Below are positions 37,901 to 50,500 of a DNA stretch of 64,000 bases, piece after piece (the stretch's first letter is position 1; each line of letters starts with the position of its first letter). Origin of the DNA: Trebouxia sp. TZW2008 (Eukaryota; Chlorophyta; Trebouxiophyceae; Trebouxiales; Trebouxiaceae); NCBI GenBank assembly GCA_002118135.1, contig BDIU01000256.1, forward strand, positions 188,773 to 252,772, read 5' to 3'. A model generated the notes under the pieces. That model was not told the DNA's origin. It searched no databases and was given only the letters and a program-made list of their open reading frames with translations. The position numbers and the translations under genes are program-made.

Positions 37901-40900
37901 GATTGCTGCTCTGGCATCAGAGGGTGACCGCTGGGCCCTCACTGTGCAGCAGCTGCGCAAGGACTACCAGGTCAGTCACCTTACAAGCACAGTTCTGCGG
38001 TGCAAACCTGTACACGCAGCTTGCGCAGCATTGTGGCTTGATCTTGAGCAATCAATATATACCCCTGCTTGCACCTGTGCAAAGCCTGCAATGCAGATCA
38101 ACAGCATGCAGTGCCTGATCCAGTCCCTTGATGCACTGGATTGTTGTCTCTTGATGCACTGGCCGCAAGGCTTCTTGCGGTGCATCAAGAGACAGTGACC
38201 TGTTCTGCAGAGAACCTTCATGTACCATTCTCAGCACCATCAATTCACATTCATAATATCTTGGATCACAGCAATGCCACCATGGACCAGGGACATGATG
38301 ATGTGCGCTGCAAATTTTCTGCTGCCTGTGTGCAGGTGCTGACTGGCGACATGCTGCTGGCAGCAGCCTTTGTCAGTTATGCTGGTCCTTTCACGTCCAA
38401 GTTCAGGGCCCAGCTGATCAAGGAGTGGATCAAGTTCCTGACAGACAAGGGTGCCCCCATGACAGCTGGCATCTCAGACCCACTGAAGGTGCTGGTGGAT
38501 GACGCCACAGTGGCTAGCTGGGTCAGGGAGGGCTTGCCAAGTGACCCCACCTCTGTGCAAAATGGCACGATCCTGACCAATTCAGAGAGGTGGCCCCTCA
38601 TGATGGACCCACAGCTGCAGGTGACCTTTCATGCCCCTTGCACATCTGCCATTGCACATCCTGCTCTGTCTCAGCCCTAATGCATCTGCTGCTCTTGTCA
38701 AGAGACAAAAGCCAGGCTTGCAGCAGCATACATTGGCGGCATCAAACACCCGAAACTGTTGTGAAGAGAGGCTTGTCTTGCTTATCCAGCTTGAAATGCA
38801 CTACAGTACAAAGGGCAAGTGTATCGGAGGCAGCATGCTCACAAAAATGCTGTTTTCTGCCACTGCCATTTGCAACTTGACATGTCAAACAGACAGATTA
38901 GAGCACAAGCAGTCATGTGTGCATGGTGCAGGGCATTGTGTGGATCAAAGAGCGTGAAAGCAAGCACAGCCTGCAAGTGGTCAGGATGGGGGCTCCCAAC
39001 ACTGTCTCAGCCATGGAGCGTGCCATGGAAGCTGGCCACTCTGTGCTGATTGAGAACATGGGGGAGAACATTGACGCTGTGCTTAACCCTGTCATCACAC
39101 GCTCCACCTTCAAAAAGGTAGATCTGCCAAAACGCAATAAGCTGCTGAGCCATTGCTGTGTCCTGCTGTCTCTCTACATGCTTTATCTAGCACAAGGTGT
39201 CCCAAGGTGCTGAGATGATGAATGGCAGCGCAAGGCCTCTGCAAGCTCTCCACACTCCCTGCAATCACTGCTGCTTCTGTGATATTTCGCTTCTATGCAT
39301 GTTGCTGTTGTCAAGCTGTCTTTTTCAGTGACATCAGAACAGTGTCTCGTCTATCAGCACCATGGCTGACCCACATGTTGGTTGCTTTATCAGGGGCGCA
39401 GTCTGTATGTCAAGCTGGGTGATAAGGATGTGGAGTACAACAAGAACTTCAAGCTCATCCTGCACACCAAGCTCAGCAACCCCCACTACCCCCCTGAGAT
39501 CCAGGCTGAGACCACTCTCATCAACTTCACTGTGACAGAGAGTGGTCTAGAGGACCAGCTGCTTGCTCTCGTTGTCAACAAGGAGCGTCCAGACTTGGAG
39601 GAAACCAAGACCCAGCTCATCATTCAGAACACAGACTTCACTATCAAGCTCAAGCAGGCAAGTCACCCCGCAAAGCTTGTGTGAGGATCTTGTGCAATGC
39701 TGTGCAACCAAAGACTGCATGTATCAAATCAAGCATGGTGCATAAGTCCAGGTTGCTCCCGACAAGCAGGTCGCATCTCAAACCCAGCTCATGCATGCAT
39801 GTTGTCTTGTTTAGCTTATCAAGGCCAACAAGTGACTACAACCAAGCCTTTGCTCCTGTGCAGTCTACCAGCAAATGATGCAAACCTGCTATCAATATAC
39901 AAGACACTGCATGCAATCCTTGCACTCAGCCTGCTCATTGATGGCTTGTGCATTTTTGCAGCTTGAGGATGACCTGCTGTACAAGCTGAGTTCAGCAGAG
40001 GGTGACATGACGGAGGACTTGGCTCTGATTGAGTCTCTGGAAGAGAGCAAGCGAGTGGCAGATGAAATCAGTGAAAAGGTGGCTGAGGCCAAGACCACTG
40101 AGGAGCAGATCAATGAAGCTAGAAACAAGGTTTGTTTTGTCTTACAATGCTGCAGTGCCTGTTTGTTGCATGGAACAGCAATCATTTGTCAATTCAGGTA
40201 TGTTGCAGCAAAGCAGCACAAAAGTCCTGCACAGGGATCTTGCAGACTCATGCCTGATGAGTTGTTGCATTAACCTGTCTGACAAAGGTTGCAGGCAAGT
40301 TGGACTAAGCTCTGCTCATGTGTGCAGTACCGCGCTGTGGCAGCAAGAGGGGCTATGCTGTTCTTCCTGCTGAACAGCTTGAACAAGATCCATGCCTTCT
40401 ACCAGTACTCCCTCAACGCCTTCGTCACTGTCTTCTCTCGAGCCATTGATGTTGCACCAGGTACGCCACTTCAATACCAATAGCAGACCCATACATCCCA
40501 GCTCAGTGTGCACACAGCTAATCTGCTGCTTGTGTATGCTCTGGCTGCGGCATACTATCTGCTCCCATCTGGTGAAGCATGATGTATCACAACATGCAAC
40601 CCAACTTATCTTTCCTCTTCCCCTTTTTCAAACTGTCACCTACATAAATACAGGAGGGCGTAAGAAGCCTGTGCCCAAGGTGACCATCACAGAGCTGAAC
40701 AGGAGGCTGACTGGGGAGCCAAAGGACTTCCAGGAGGTCATGGAAACAGCTCGCCGCATCTCACAAGGAGGAGAGACGTAAGCAAACTTTTATCATTGAC
40801 CTCATGATGAACATGCAAAGCGGATCCTGCTTTCTGTGTCTATGTCCTTGAAGGTTTCAACGCTCCTTCTGTGCTGGCTATGTCTGTGCGTGTGCAGCAA

Positions 40901-43900
40901 ACAGCAAAGTATGAGTGCGACAAGCTGTTTTGCCTTTACACGCTTGTGTAGTCAAGCACTGTCAGACCTGTTCACCTCATCTGAGGGTTGCACATGCTAG
41001 CCCTTCAAATTGTGTGTGACTGCTGCAGGCCTGCTGTTGATGCTGGAGCGTCTTCAACTTCAGGTCCTGCCATTGAGACCATTCCTGAAGATGAGCCAGA
41101 TGACGATGTTGCACCAACACCAGAGCAACTTGAGGTAGGCCTCCCCACCCAGGCTGTTCCTTGTTCTTGACAATCTGTCATATGCCAGCTGTAACACCAT
41201 GTATGTCAGGCCAGTCAAAAGGCATGATCAAATATCCTTGCAGATAGCCTGATAGACGCTGTCATTGAAATGCAACTGATGGTATCTGGGCTCAAAGCTG
41301 CATGTATGGTTGACCATGACGTATAATTGAGCAGATCCACAGAGTGTTGGGCAAACATTGCTTTGCTGCTGCAGATCCGGCTGAAGACGCTGCTTGACAC
41401 ATGCACCTATGTGGTGTTCAACTACACAAGGCGTGGCCTGTTTGACCGGGACAAACTCATTGTGCTCACTCTGCTGACCTTCCACATCATGTTGAAGGTA
41501 AGTTCAATTTACTGAAATATGGCAGATGTTGAAACACCTGCCCGAGAATCAACTGACGCTTGCAATTGGAGCACGCCTCATCAAAAGCATGACAAGCTGC
41601 AGCCTTTGGCGCTTGACCCAAAGCAAGTGATTGACAACGTTGCTGTAAACTGCAGGAGCAGCAGATCAGTGTAGAAGAATATGAAGCTTTATGCAAAGGC
41701 ACCCGCAATCTGTCCCCACCGCCCATCACAGATGAGCTCAGCAGATGGGTGAATGAGACCCAGTGGTCAGCTTTGCAGCCATTGACTCAGCTGCCAGTGA
41801 GTCATCTACCTCTCTGCATCTTGAACACAACGCTTGTGCTGCAAGCTTGCTCCGGCCAAGATTGCTTCAGCTTCGCATCTCTGCTAGTACTGGCCTGCAT
41901 GCAACACAACTGTCTGTTGCTATCAGATTCTGTTGTCTTTGGCGGTAGTGCAGCAACCTTCAGATGGTCAGACCGCTTCAGTCACACAGCAAGACTTTCC
42001 AGGTCAAACAGACATTTTGCCCAAAGTTGTTCTTGTATTTGATGTAGGCATACACGACGCTGGCAAAGGACATGGAGAAGAACAGTGACGAGTGGGAGAA
42101 GTGGTGTCTGCTTGAAGCCTCTGAAAAGGCTCCTATGCCCGGTGACTGGGGCAAGATCACAGACTTCCGTCAGCTGCTCATTGTCAGAGCACTCAAGCCA
42201 GGCAGAATCACCAATGCCCTACAGGTGTGTGCTTCAGCCTGCCTTGTGCCTCTGACCATGTGCCCTCAAACGCAGCTGTGCAAGCTTGCCTGAGCATCTC
42301 AAAAAGACAATTCTCTGACTGCGCGTGATGTGCCTCAAGTCTGCCATCCAAATATTCTCAGACAGCTGAGAACGCTATCTGCAAAATCAATTGTTTGGGT
42401 AAAGCACATTTTGGCAGGAATTGAGTGCCCTGTTCTGCAGTGAAGACGATGAGGGGGTTTGTATGAACCTGACTGAGCTTGCCTGATAATGCAGAACTTC
42501 TGTGAGAAGGCAATGGGCAGCAGGTATGTGAACCAGGATGCCTTCAGTCCGTCTGTGGTCATGGGTGAAGCCTCTTCAAGCACACCAATCTTCTTCATCT
42601 TATTCCCTGGATACTCACCTAGCAAGGAGATTGAGGCATATGCCCGTGATGTCAACCACACAGTGGAGAATGGCAAGCTCACTCTCATCTCCATGGGACA
42701 GGTCAGCTTCTCATATATGCACTTGGAGCAACATGCTGCAATGCCCTTTGACCTTATTGTATGCGTCAGCTGATGGATCTGACAACACAGAGCATGTTGC
42801 AAAAGTTTGGCATCTGCAGCTGGTAGGCATGAGTCATGGTGCATGTACCTGTTGCTATTGACAGGCAACTCACAACAGCCATACGTGCTGCATGCTTGTA
42901 TCACTGCGGCACTCAATGCCTGCATATCCAAATGTTTATGTGTGTCTTTCTCAGCTGGCTGCACAGCAAGACCGTTTTAGAACCATATGCACAGTGCCTT
43001 TGCTTTGCGGGCTTGGTGTTAAACACAGCAGAGCTGCTGCAAGATTGAAGCAGCCTTGAGGCATGCACATGTTGACCCTCTCCAATGATCTGTAGGGTCA
43101 AGAGGGCCCAGCAGAGGCCATACTGGACAAGTACACCAAGGAGGGAGGCTGGGTGTTTTTGGACAATGTGCATCTCATGCAAGGCTGGATCCCCAACCTA
43201 GAGCGCAAGCTGGAGATTGCTGCTGAGACTGCACACCCTGACTTCAGATGCTTCTTCTCTGCTGAGCCCATCAATGGAGCGCCTCAGGTGCCAGTCTTGC
43301 TTCTGACAAGTTTTGAGCAAGTCTGTCTCATGCTACAGCCAGCAATATGCGTCAGCAGTGGTCGTCAATGCACCTGGTGGTGGCTGAGTTGACAAGTCTA
43401 ACCCAGCACTGGTCGCTGTGCAGCTTGTGTCACACCATGATCTGGTATGCAACAGTTGCATGCAGCGGCAGCCTGAGTCAAGACAGAGCACATTGAGCAA
43501 GCTGATTGTACAATTTCATGTTTTGACAGCATAGGCCAGTCAGATCTACACTGGCCCTGAGACTGCTTAGCTTGCTGCTGTATTTTGCACAACGCCAGCT
43601 GATTGGTGTATTGCATGCTGTGCAGGCCAAGATTGTGCCAGAGTCTATCCTGCAGACTTGCATCAAGATCTCCAACGAGCCTCCTAGTGACATGCGCTCA
43701 AACATGAGGCGCGCCTTTGCTGCCTTCAACCAGGAGATGTGCAACAGGTTAGTGATGCTCAGTGCTTTTGCCGGCAATCTCTGCTAAGTGCATGTCTGTG
43801 CATTACTGAGCTCTTCTGCAGCAGCTTTCTCCCAATGCTGTGGGTCTTGTCAGAAGACACAGCTTGTCCTGCATCTGCAGACATAGGTTTGGGTTTGTCA

Positions 43901-46900
43901 TAGACCCTCATCAATGCACAGCGTGCAGAAGCATGTACTGCTTTTTATCTCCTGTTCTGCACGCACAGTACAAGTACTTGCGAGGCATCAGTTGCAGAGA
44001 CATTCTGATCAGCTTTGTTGCATGCCAGACAAATCTGTAGAGGCCAAAGACCCACAGCAACTCAAAATGCGGTTCGTCTATGCAAGACACATTCTCTCAC
44101 TGTGTATTCAGAAAACAGTAACAAATCACTAGTTATATGCGTGCAGGCCCAGCACCCCTGCCAAGCAGACAGCCTTCAAGTCTATTCTCTTTGGATTGTG
44201 CTTCTACCATTCCTTGCTGTTGGGCCGCAAGAAGTTTGGCACAGGCATTGGCTCAGGGGCAGGCAGTGGCCTAGGTTTCTGCAGAGGCTACTCCTTCAAC
44301 ATGGGAGACCTCACCACTTGTGGTGATGTGCTGTTCAACTACCTGGAGGCCAACTTGGCTGTGCCCTGGGATGACCTGAGATACATGTTTGGGGAGGTGT
44401 TCTACGGAGGACACATCACTGATGACATGGACAGACGGTAAGAGGCAGATGCCATGTGTGGTGTTTGTGGCATGCTGTCTGTTTCATTGCTGCTGCATGT
44501 CAAGTCTACAGGTCACTGCAAGTCTGCCTGTCACTGTAAATGATGCCACTTGTGCATCATCTACAGCAAGCACCTGCAATGCCTGTGTGCCATGTCTATG
44601 CACAAGGCAGTTCTGATGCAGTTCCATGCATGCTCTGATCTCCTTTATATGCTGCACAAGTTCCTTTCGGCTTGTGAACAAGGAGTCAATGAGTCACATG
44701 GTGATGCAGGTGCTGCATTACATACTTGCAAGTCTTGATCAAGCCAGAGATCATGCCCCAGGGTGAGGCACCTCCTACCCTAGAGCTGGCCCCTGGTTTC
44801 AGAGCACCTGTGCCAACTGACTATGCCAGCATGAAGGAGTATATTGAGTCAGCTCTGCCTGCTGAGTCGCCAATCATGTACGGCATGCACACCAATGCCG
44901 AGCTGTCCCTGCTGACTTCTCAGGTAAGATGGGCACAGCATGAGTTGCATCTCTGTACATGTGCTGCATGCTGTGTCTTTCTGCACAGAGGCCGGCTGAG
45001 AGGTCAACGGAAGTTGATAATTATAACCCTCCTTGTGATATAGATATGGTTGGAGTCAAAGCTGCTTAATGTATGATGACAAAGCTAGCAATTAGCAGAT
45101 CGACTGTACATGTGTGCAGCCTATACTGTTGAGCATTGCAGTATTCAGTACTGGCACAGCTTCTTGATTTGAAATTGTAGCTGAGTCGATTTGGCATAGA
45201 CTTTGCAATTACTTAGCTTCTGCTGCAATTCACCGCATACCTTGACCAATATCACAGCTATTGTCACCATCTTCTGTAAGCTTTATCAGCATCACCATCA
45301 TCAATATCATGATGTATGATGACAATGCATGCTGCAGGGAGAGACCTTGTTCCGCACAGTGATTGAGGTGACAGGAGGTGGTGGTGGCGCTGGGGCCAGC
45401 GGTGGTAGCAGCGAAGCTGCTGTGCGCACAGCCCTTGAAGACTACATGGCCCGCCTGCCTGAGCCCCTCAACATGGTGGAGGTACTGTCCTTCTATTCTG
45501 AACGAGCTGGATCTTGTGTTGTCCAGCAGCGTTCTGGAGCTGTGCTCATGGCTTGCTAATAAACCTTTGTCAGCAGATCACGGCAAGCAAGACGTCCTGA
45601 ATGCATTGCAGTCAGATGCAGCAATATTTCACCAAGCACAAAGCAACAGCATGAGTAACTCTGCAATAATTTTGATCTCAGTCACAGTCACACCAACTCA
45701 CCTGGTCAGTGTCTGTAGATTGAGGCAAGGGTGAAGGATAAGACGCCGTACGTGGTGGTGGCCTTGCAAGAGGCAGTGCGCATGAACACCCTGCTGACAG
45801 AGATGCGCCAGTCCATGGAGGAGCTGCTGCTAGGTCTGGGCGGCTCTCTCAACATGAGTGACAAAATGGAGAAGCTGGCCACTGGTGCGCCTGCAGCGCA
45901 TGCCCTTCTAACTCAGCCTGTATCTTGTATCATGTTAGTGTCATGCAATATGTCCAACATGCAATTCTGATGTCCCTCTGTGCTCATTGAGCACCTGTCA
46001 TCACAACATTTGCATCGCATCCTGTGAATGTGGCTTAAATGTTTTCTTGGCGCCATATGTTCTGGCATTGCACATCAAGGCAAAGCATGCTCCTTTGCCA
46101 TGCAGCGGCACCAACCAACCTTTAATGTGTTTGGCTGTAGCAAGGAAAGTCAGCAGTATGCACTCTGCTGCCAACAACAGAGTCCACTTTGTGCTGACAC
46201 ACGCCTTGACTTACCTTCTTCTCTGGTTCTGCAGGCATTGCCACCAACACAGTGCCAGCCCTTTGGATGGCTCAGGTGTCGACCAGATACCAGGAAGTCT
46301 TCACACTGACCCTGTGGTACATGGTAAGCAGCCTGAAAGCTTTCTGCTCATGCCACAAAAAGTATTTTCCTTCAGCAGCGCAAGGCTTATCCACACAGGC
46401 CTGGTTGGGTGCTGAGGGCTGTGTGTGGTCATGCAGGATATTTTGAAGAGATATGAGCAGCTCAACAATTGGACATCTGGCACCATCACCACACCCAACT
46501 CTGTGTGGCTGCCAGGCCTTTTCAATCCCAAGGTAAGGCCCTTAAAAATGTCTTTAGTCAGACTGAAGATCTTCTGTCACGTGGAAGATGAAAAGCCATA
46601 CATTCGCCGACAAAGCAGCTAAAGTGAAGTTTGCTATGCAGGCTTTCTTGACAGCTGTCATGCAGACATATGCTCGCCAGCATAAGCTGCCTCTGGATGT
46701 CATGAAGTTCCGCACAGATGTGACCACCAAATCTGTGGAACAGATCACAGAGGCAGCGCCTGTTGGTTGCTATATCCATGGTAAGATTGGCACCTCATAA
46801 GGCCTTTGACCACAACACATGGTTCAGTGTATGAGTTGGTTGTTGGCAGAACACCTTGGGCTGCTTTGGTTCATGAACGTTACAATCATGCTTTCACAAG

Positions 46901-47426
46901 TTATGTGCTTGACTCTTTGCGACATGCTGAGAGTGCTGTCTGTGGCTGTAGGCTTGTGTTTGGAAGGGGCCAGATGGGACAAGGAGGATGGAGTGCTGAA
47001 AGAGTCACTGCCTAATCAGTTGCACCCAGCGCTACCAGTCATTCAGGTATACTACATCTGAGACTCTGTTAATTGCTTCCCAATGAAGTGCGCAATCAGG
47101 TTCCAAGCCAATAATGCACTGCATGCATCTGTAACACAAGACTGAAGTTAGCTGTTTGGGCTGCATTAACGATTGGAAGATGCAATCCGTCTGTGCTCAC
47201 AATGTGCCGCAACACTGACAGTATTATCATTGTCATGCAGGTGGTTCCAGTGACCATTGACCAGTTCAGCTTGCAAGGCTACTACGCGTGTCCGGTGTAC
47301 ACAAACATGCAGCGTGCCAATGTGTACTCGCCAATCGTGTCAAATTTCACAATGAAGACAGAAGAGCCCTCACACAAATGGGTGCTAGCTTCAGTGGCTG
47401 TTCTTTTGCAAGACGAGCTTGCTTGA
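14295..47426 (+). CDS. ODA11: Outer-arm axonemal dynein heavy chain, alpha (Kelch-tailed) type
   Basis: Force-generating ATPase of the outer arm of flagellar axonemes. I read 80 exons from an ATG-only first exon (14295-14297, followed by GTGAGT) to a TGA at 47424-47426. Every junction is phase-consistent and the total is 13,233 nt, or 4,410 aa, the usual size of an axonemal heavy chain. Order: Kelch repeats, filamin-type Ig region and a second Kelch group (residues 1-865); linker (866-1643); AAA1-AAA2 (1644-2215); AAA3-AAA4 (2215-2851); stalk and microtubule-binding tip (2852-3195); AAA5, AAA6 and C-terminal domain (3196-4410). P-loops: [33 protein letters not shown]. The Kelch plus filamin tail is the mark of the alpha heavy chain (ODA11 locus product) of Chlamydomonas and is absent from the beta and gamma chains. 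Four introns use GC donors. The gene starts divergently from MTHFR and ends 174 bp from the convergent RimO gene. I saw no frameshift, so the gene appears intact and the organism should make flagella at some stage. Confidence 0.95.
20209..26388 (+). other. Dynein stem and linker (exons 16-31)
   Basis: Exons 20209-20355, 20596-20697, 20825-20902, 21166-21287, 21479-21701, 21935-22054, 22314-22424, 22776-22916, 23265-23381, 23718-23942, 24159-24395, 24687-24815, 25106-25321, 25610-25767, 25983-26081, 26279-26388 (residues 866-1643). Typical linker-region markers are [20 protein letters not shown] in exon 26 and [18 protein letters not shown] just before AAA1. The intron after 24815 begins with GCAAGC, a GC donor. 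Reading through it would truncate the protein after about 70 unrelated residues, while splicing to 25106 restores the conserved frame. Confidence 0.88.
26728..30538 (+). other. Dynein AAA1 and AAA2 (exons 32-40)
   Basis: Exons 26728-26865, 27168-27325, 27544-27669, 27933-28084, 28289-28514, 28747-28968, 29280-29458, 29650-29865, 30242-30538. AAA1 has a canonical Walker A, GPAGTGKT, with the lysine codon at 26745-26747 (residue 1650), and Walker B GCFDEFNR (D1696, E1697), so the main hydrolytic site looks functional. AAA2 has GPTGSGRS, where the usual Walker A lysine is arginine (codon AGA at 28876-28878, residue 1954). AAA2 in dyneins binds but generally does not hydrolyse nucleotide, so the change may be tolerated. 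Confidence 0.9.
30789..35302 (+). other. Dynein AAA3 and AAA4 (exons 41-51)
   Basis: Exons 30789-31051, 31287-31417, 31689-31870, 32120-32285, 32497-32730, 32963-33151, 33466-33569, 33762-33930, 34170-34379, 34691-34830, 35182-35302. The AAA3 Walker A GGAGVGKT is split by an intron between the G and K codons (lysine codon 31289-31291, residue 2304), with FVDDLNMP as its Walker B region. The AAA4 Walker A is GVGGSGKQS (K2651). Introns after 34379 (GCAGGA) and 35302 (GCAAGG) have GC donors; splicing there is needed to reach [15 protein letters not shown] and [17 protein letters not shown]. Confidence 0.9.
35527..37970 (+). other. Dynein stalk coiled coils and microtubule-binding domain (exons 52-58)
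   Basis: Exons 35527-35646, 35951-36067, 36271-36457, 36742-36854, 36935-37062, 37334-37556, 37827-37970 (residues 2852-3195). The first coiled coil is Lys/Glu/Ala-rich ([20 protein letters not shown], then [20 protein letters not shown]). The tip includes [40 protein letters not shown] and [18 protein letters not shown]. The return coil includes [20 protein letters not shown]. This is the ATP-sensitive microtubule-binding element of the motor. Confidence 0.9.
38145..38194. repeat. 50-nt hairpin (14-bp plus 7-bp stem) in a dynein intron
   Basis: TGTCTCTTGATGCA is followed by a short bulge and CCGCAAG, a GCTT loop, CTTGCGG, and then TGCATCAAGAGACA. The arms are exactly complementary. A related direct copy of the left arm, TCCCTTGATGCACTGG, lies immediately upstream (about 38123-38139). 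Confidence 0.9.
38336..47426 (+). other. Dynein AAA5, AAA6 and C-terminal domain (exons 59-80)
   Basis: Exons 38336-38620, 38932-39117, 39394-39657, 39962-40129, 40328-40460, 40654-40777, 41029-41134, 41375-41497, 41656-41796, 42048-42224, 42495-42701, 43096-43287, 43626-43747, 44147-44437, 44710-44923, 45338-45481, 45719-45884, 46235-46323, 46437-46532, 46642-46780, 46952-47046, 47241-47426. Landmarks: [14 protein letters not shown] (AAA5), [29 protein letters not shown] near the C terminus, and [15 protein letters not shown] at the very end. The intron after 39657 starts GCAAGT (GC donor) and joins KLKQ to [10 protein letters not shown] in frame. Exon 74 holds a short Gly/Ala-rich insert ([12 protein letters not shown]), common as a linker in algal proteins. 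Confidence 0.88.
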
Positions 47427-47438
47427 TTCATCATTCAT

Positions 47439-47443
47439 TGTAA
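47439..47443 (+). promoter_or_regulatory. Possible TGTAA polyadenylation signal of the dynein gene
   Basis: TGTAA occurs 13 nt after the dynein stop codon. TGTAA is the usual poly(A) signal in chlorophyte green algae. A 5-base match is weak evidence, and the position, so near the stop, would imply a very short 3' UTR. Confidence 0.3.
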
Positions 47444-47599
47444 AGGACATGAATAAGGATGTCATCCTGATTCTTGTTGAGCTATATTGCGACCTTCATT
47501 GCATACCGCTCAAGGGCAAACAAAGTGCTGCCAACGCTGATTCATTCCATGTGTAGCAATTGTCCTATACTAAAAGTAAAATGCAACACGAGCATTTCT

Positions 47600-50500
47600 T
47601 CATTCTATGGGATGTGCATCAATGTCGAAAAGCATTGTGCCATCTACATGACACAAACGCATCTGCCCAATAGCCAAAGGCTCTAGAGTATCGTCTTCTG
47701 GCCCTGAAAGGAAGACCATGGGATCAACATCTGGTGCATCCCACTGGGTCCTGCCAAGAAACTCTCCTTCCTCTGTGACGCTGTCTACCAATACAGGAAT
47801 CTGCATACCAGTATCCCGGTAAGCAACAGTATAGCTTGCCTGCAAGACAGGGGGCCATGTATGCAAGCAGCGTCAGCAGTGCTGCTTCTGTATTAAGCTT
47901 AACAAAGAGCACATTTGCACATGCTGATGCAGTGTTGCCAATGGCATAGGAAGTATACAAGCAGCTTGTGCTGTACCTGGCGACCAACAAGGGACTCGGC
48001 AAACTCCTGCCCAATATTCTGCTGTAATGACACTAACTCATCTCGTCTTGCCTCTCGCACATCCTGTGGTACCTACAAAGCGCCATGTGCCATTCACACC
48101 ATACTCATATGGTTACAATGATGTCAACTTGTGTATTCATGCTGTCAGATCACAGAGTAAGGTACTTGGCAATTGTACCTGATCTTGATACGAAGCAGCT
48201 GGGGTGCCATCTTCTTCTGAATACGTGAATGCGCCCATGCGCTGAAAGGGGAAGTCACGGCAGAACTGCACAAGCTCCTGATGCTGTTCATCAGTCTCGC
48301 CTGCATACACAATCAGCACAGTGACAGCAATGTCTATGCAACATGCTATAGACAAGTCACAATATGGCAAAAGCGCCTGGCAAAATGGTGCAATTGCAAT
48401 TCAAAGACACAAGGTGGCAGCCTGATCTAGTTGCTTTACGTTGCAATGTTTGCCAGGCATCATTGAACACAATGGCAGATCAACACGGTGACTTTGAGGT
48501 GACTGGTTCTACACTCTACCCAAGCACGGACATAGCGAATCACCTGGGAATCCACAAATGAAAGTTGTCCTCAACACAAGATCTGGAATGCGCTGCCGCA
48601 ACTTCTGGAGCAGCTTGGTTGTATGCTCCTGAGGCGGTCTGTTCATGCTGAGAAGGGTCAGGTTGTTGATATGTTGCAGCGGTATGTCTATGTATTTGCA
48701 CACCTGCAAGCATGGCTTTGTGATTGCAATGATTTATAGCTGACTGCCAATGCAACTGCATGGCTATGAACACAACGTTTTCATTACATATACAATTTAG
48801 CAAACACACAGACAAAGCCCTGCTCAACAAAGGACTTGACTGCTAGAGGGGAGGTTTGCAGCAGGTAATGACTTGTAGACCATGCCTGACGTGCAAGTCA
48901 CAATTGGACAGGGAGGATGCATGAAGATAAAGCAGTATTCATGAAGCAAAAGAGGTGCAAAAATGCTACCTTAGGGTTGTTAGCTATTTCATCAATGAGA
49001 TCCTCAGTGAAGTATGACGGGTAGGCATACAGGATGCGCATCCACTGCAACCCCTCAAGCTTCCCCAGCTCATGCATCAGCTGTGCCAAGCCCTTGCCAT
49101 CCCTACGATCTTGACCGTATTGGTTTGTGTCCTCTGCTATGAGGTTGAGCTCCTTGACACCGGACTCCACCAGATACTTTGCCTCATCCAGCAGTTGCTG
49201 CCAGGGCTTTGACCTGAACTTGCCCCTGAACACATCATTTAATGAAGTGTGAGAAAGGTGTGCATGTGCATTACAAGCTGTCAGTTCCACAGCTGTGGGC
49301 AATACTGACTAGGGTTGTGTCTGTTCTGCCATCTGCCATTAGGGTCTGTGAGCTTCCTAGTGCCGATTGAAATGTGCAAAGTCAGTGTCGCGCACGGTGC
49401 TGAGCTTGCTCGTGACGAAAACGTACTTGCAGCAGGCCCCATCGCGCGTGTTCGTGACTTGAGCAGCGAGAGGACTGTGGTGTGACTGTGCTGCCGCGCG
49501 CGAGTCGACGCTTCCAGCGTGCATGCCAGTTTAGATCATAGTGTCGGACTGTACTGTAGAGTTCAACTACCTGCGTTTTTGTGCCTGCACGTATGGGACA
49601 GCAGCAGAGTACTGCTGCCCCAGAGGGCTCGCCGGCAGCTGAAGTCGTGGGAGAGAGTGTAAGCACATGTGTCAATAGCCCGTCGCACTTGCTGCTGTTG
49701 TCAGGATGCCGAGCCTACAAGCTCACACGTCTGCTGATGCAGAGCGGTGTGGGCATCAAGCTCTTCCGGTTTCAGCAGAATGCTGCGGGAGGCTCCTGGG
49801 ACTTGGTTTCAGCCAATGCAGACACCAACTTTTATGACATTAATGAAGACTCAGCTGGCAAGAAGAAGGAGTGGCACATAGAGATCGGCTCAGATGTGGA
49901 CATGCTTGTGACTGACCAATTCAGTGTTGACAGTGCCGGCAAGAGAGTGACTCTAGCAGCGGACAGCGGTGCAGTACACGCGCTCAGATTTCCCAGCTCA
50001 GCTGCACTCAGCCTTTTTGAGCAGGAATACAATAGCTGCCTCTTTGAAAACACCTATGGGCTCAAGAATGATGCCAAGAACAGGGATCAGGTGACATTGC
50101 TGCTCTTGCTGATGACCAAAACTTTGCAACAGGACAACTGATCACTGGAAACAAAATCATCACTGCCCTGCCACCATTAAGGCAACCATTGTGAACATGA
50201 CACAGAGCACTTTGACCTTCAGGTGTTTGGTAAAGACAATGTGCTGGCTATGGGTGGAGAGACTGCAGAATCACGACAGCAATGGGCAGAAGATATGGAT
50301 GTAGATGTAAGATCCATACAAATTCCTCTTCAGCTGCATCAGCATGTGCATGCAGCTGCAACCAGCAACTTGTATCTCAGGCCGCAGCAGATCAAGCGTG
50401 TACACTTCTGTCTGCTCAGAGCATTGGAAGCTGCCAGACCTGCTGGACTTGCTCTACATGCTGCTCCTTGCGATCTGGCCTTGCGATGTTTGTTGACGTC

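Noticed and set aside
38145..38194. Bacterial-style transcription terminator
   Set aside because: It is an intronic hairpin in a nuclear gene without a following T run.
42335..42964. Minus-strand open frame of about 209 codons, the longest antisense frame in the dynein gene
   Set aside because: It spans a dynein exon and two introns and lacks any family motif. Chance open frames of this size are expected at this base composition.
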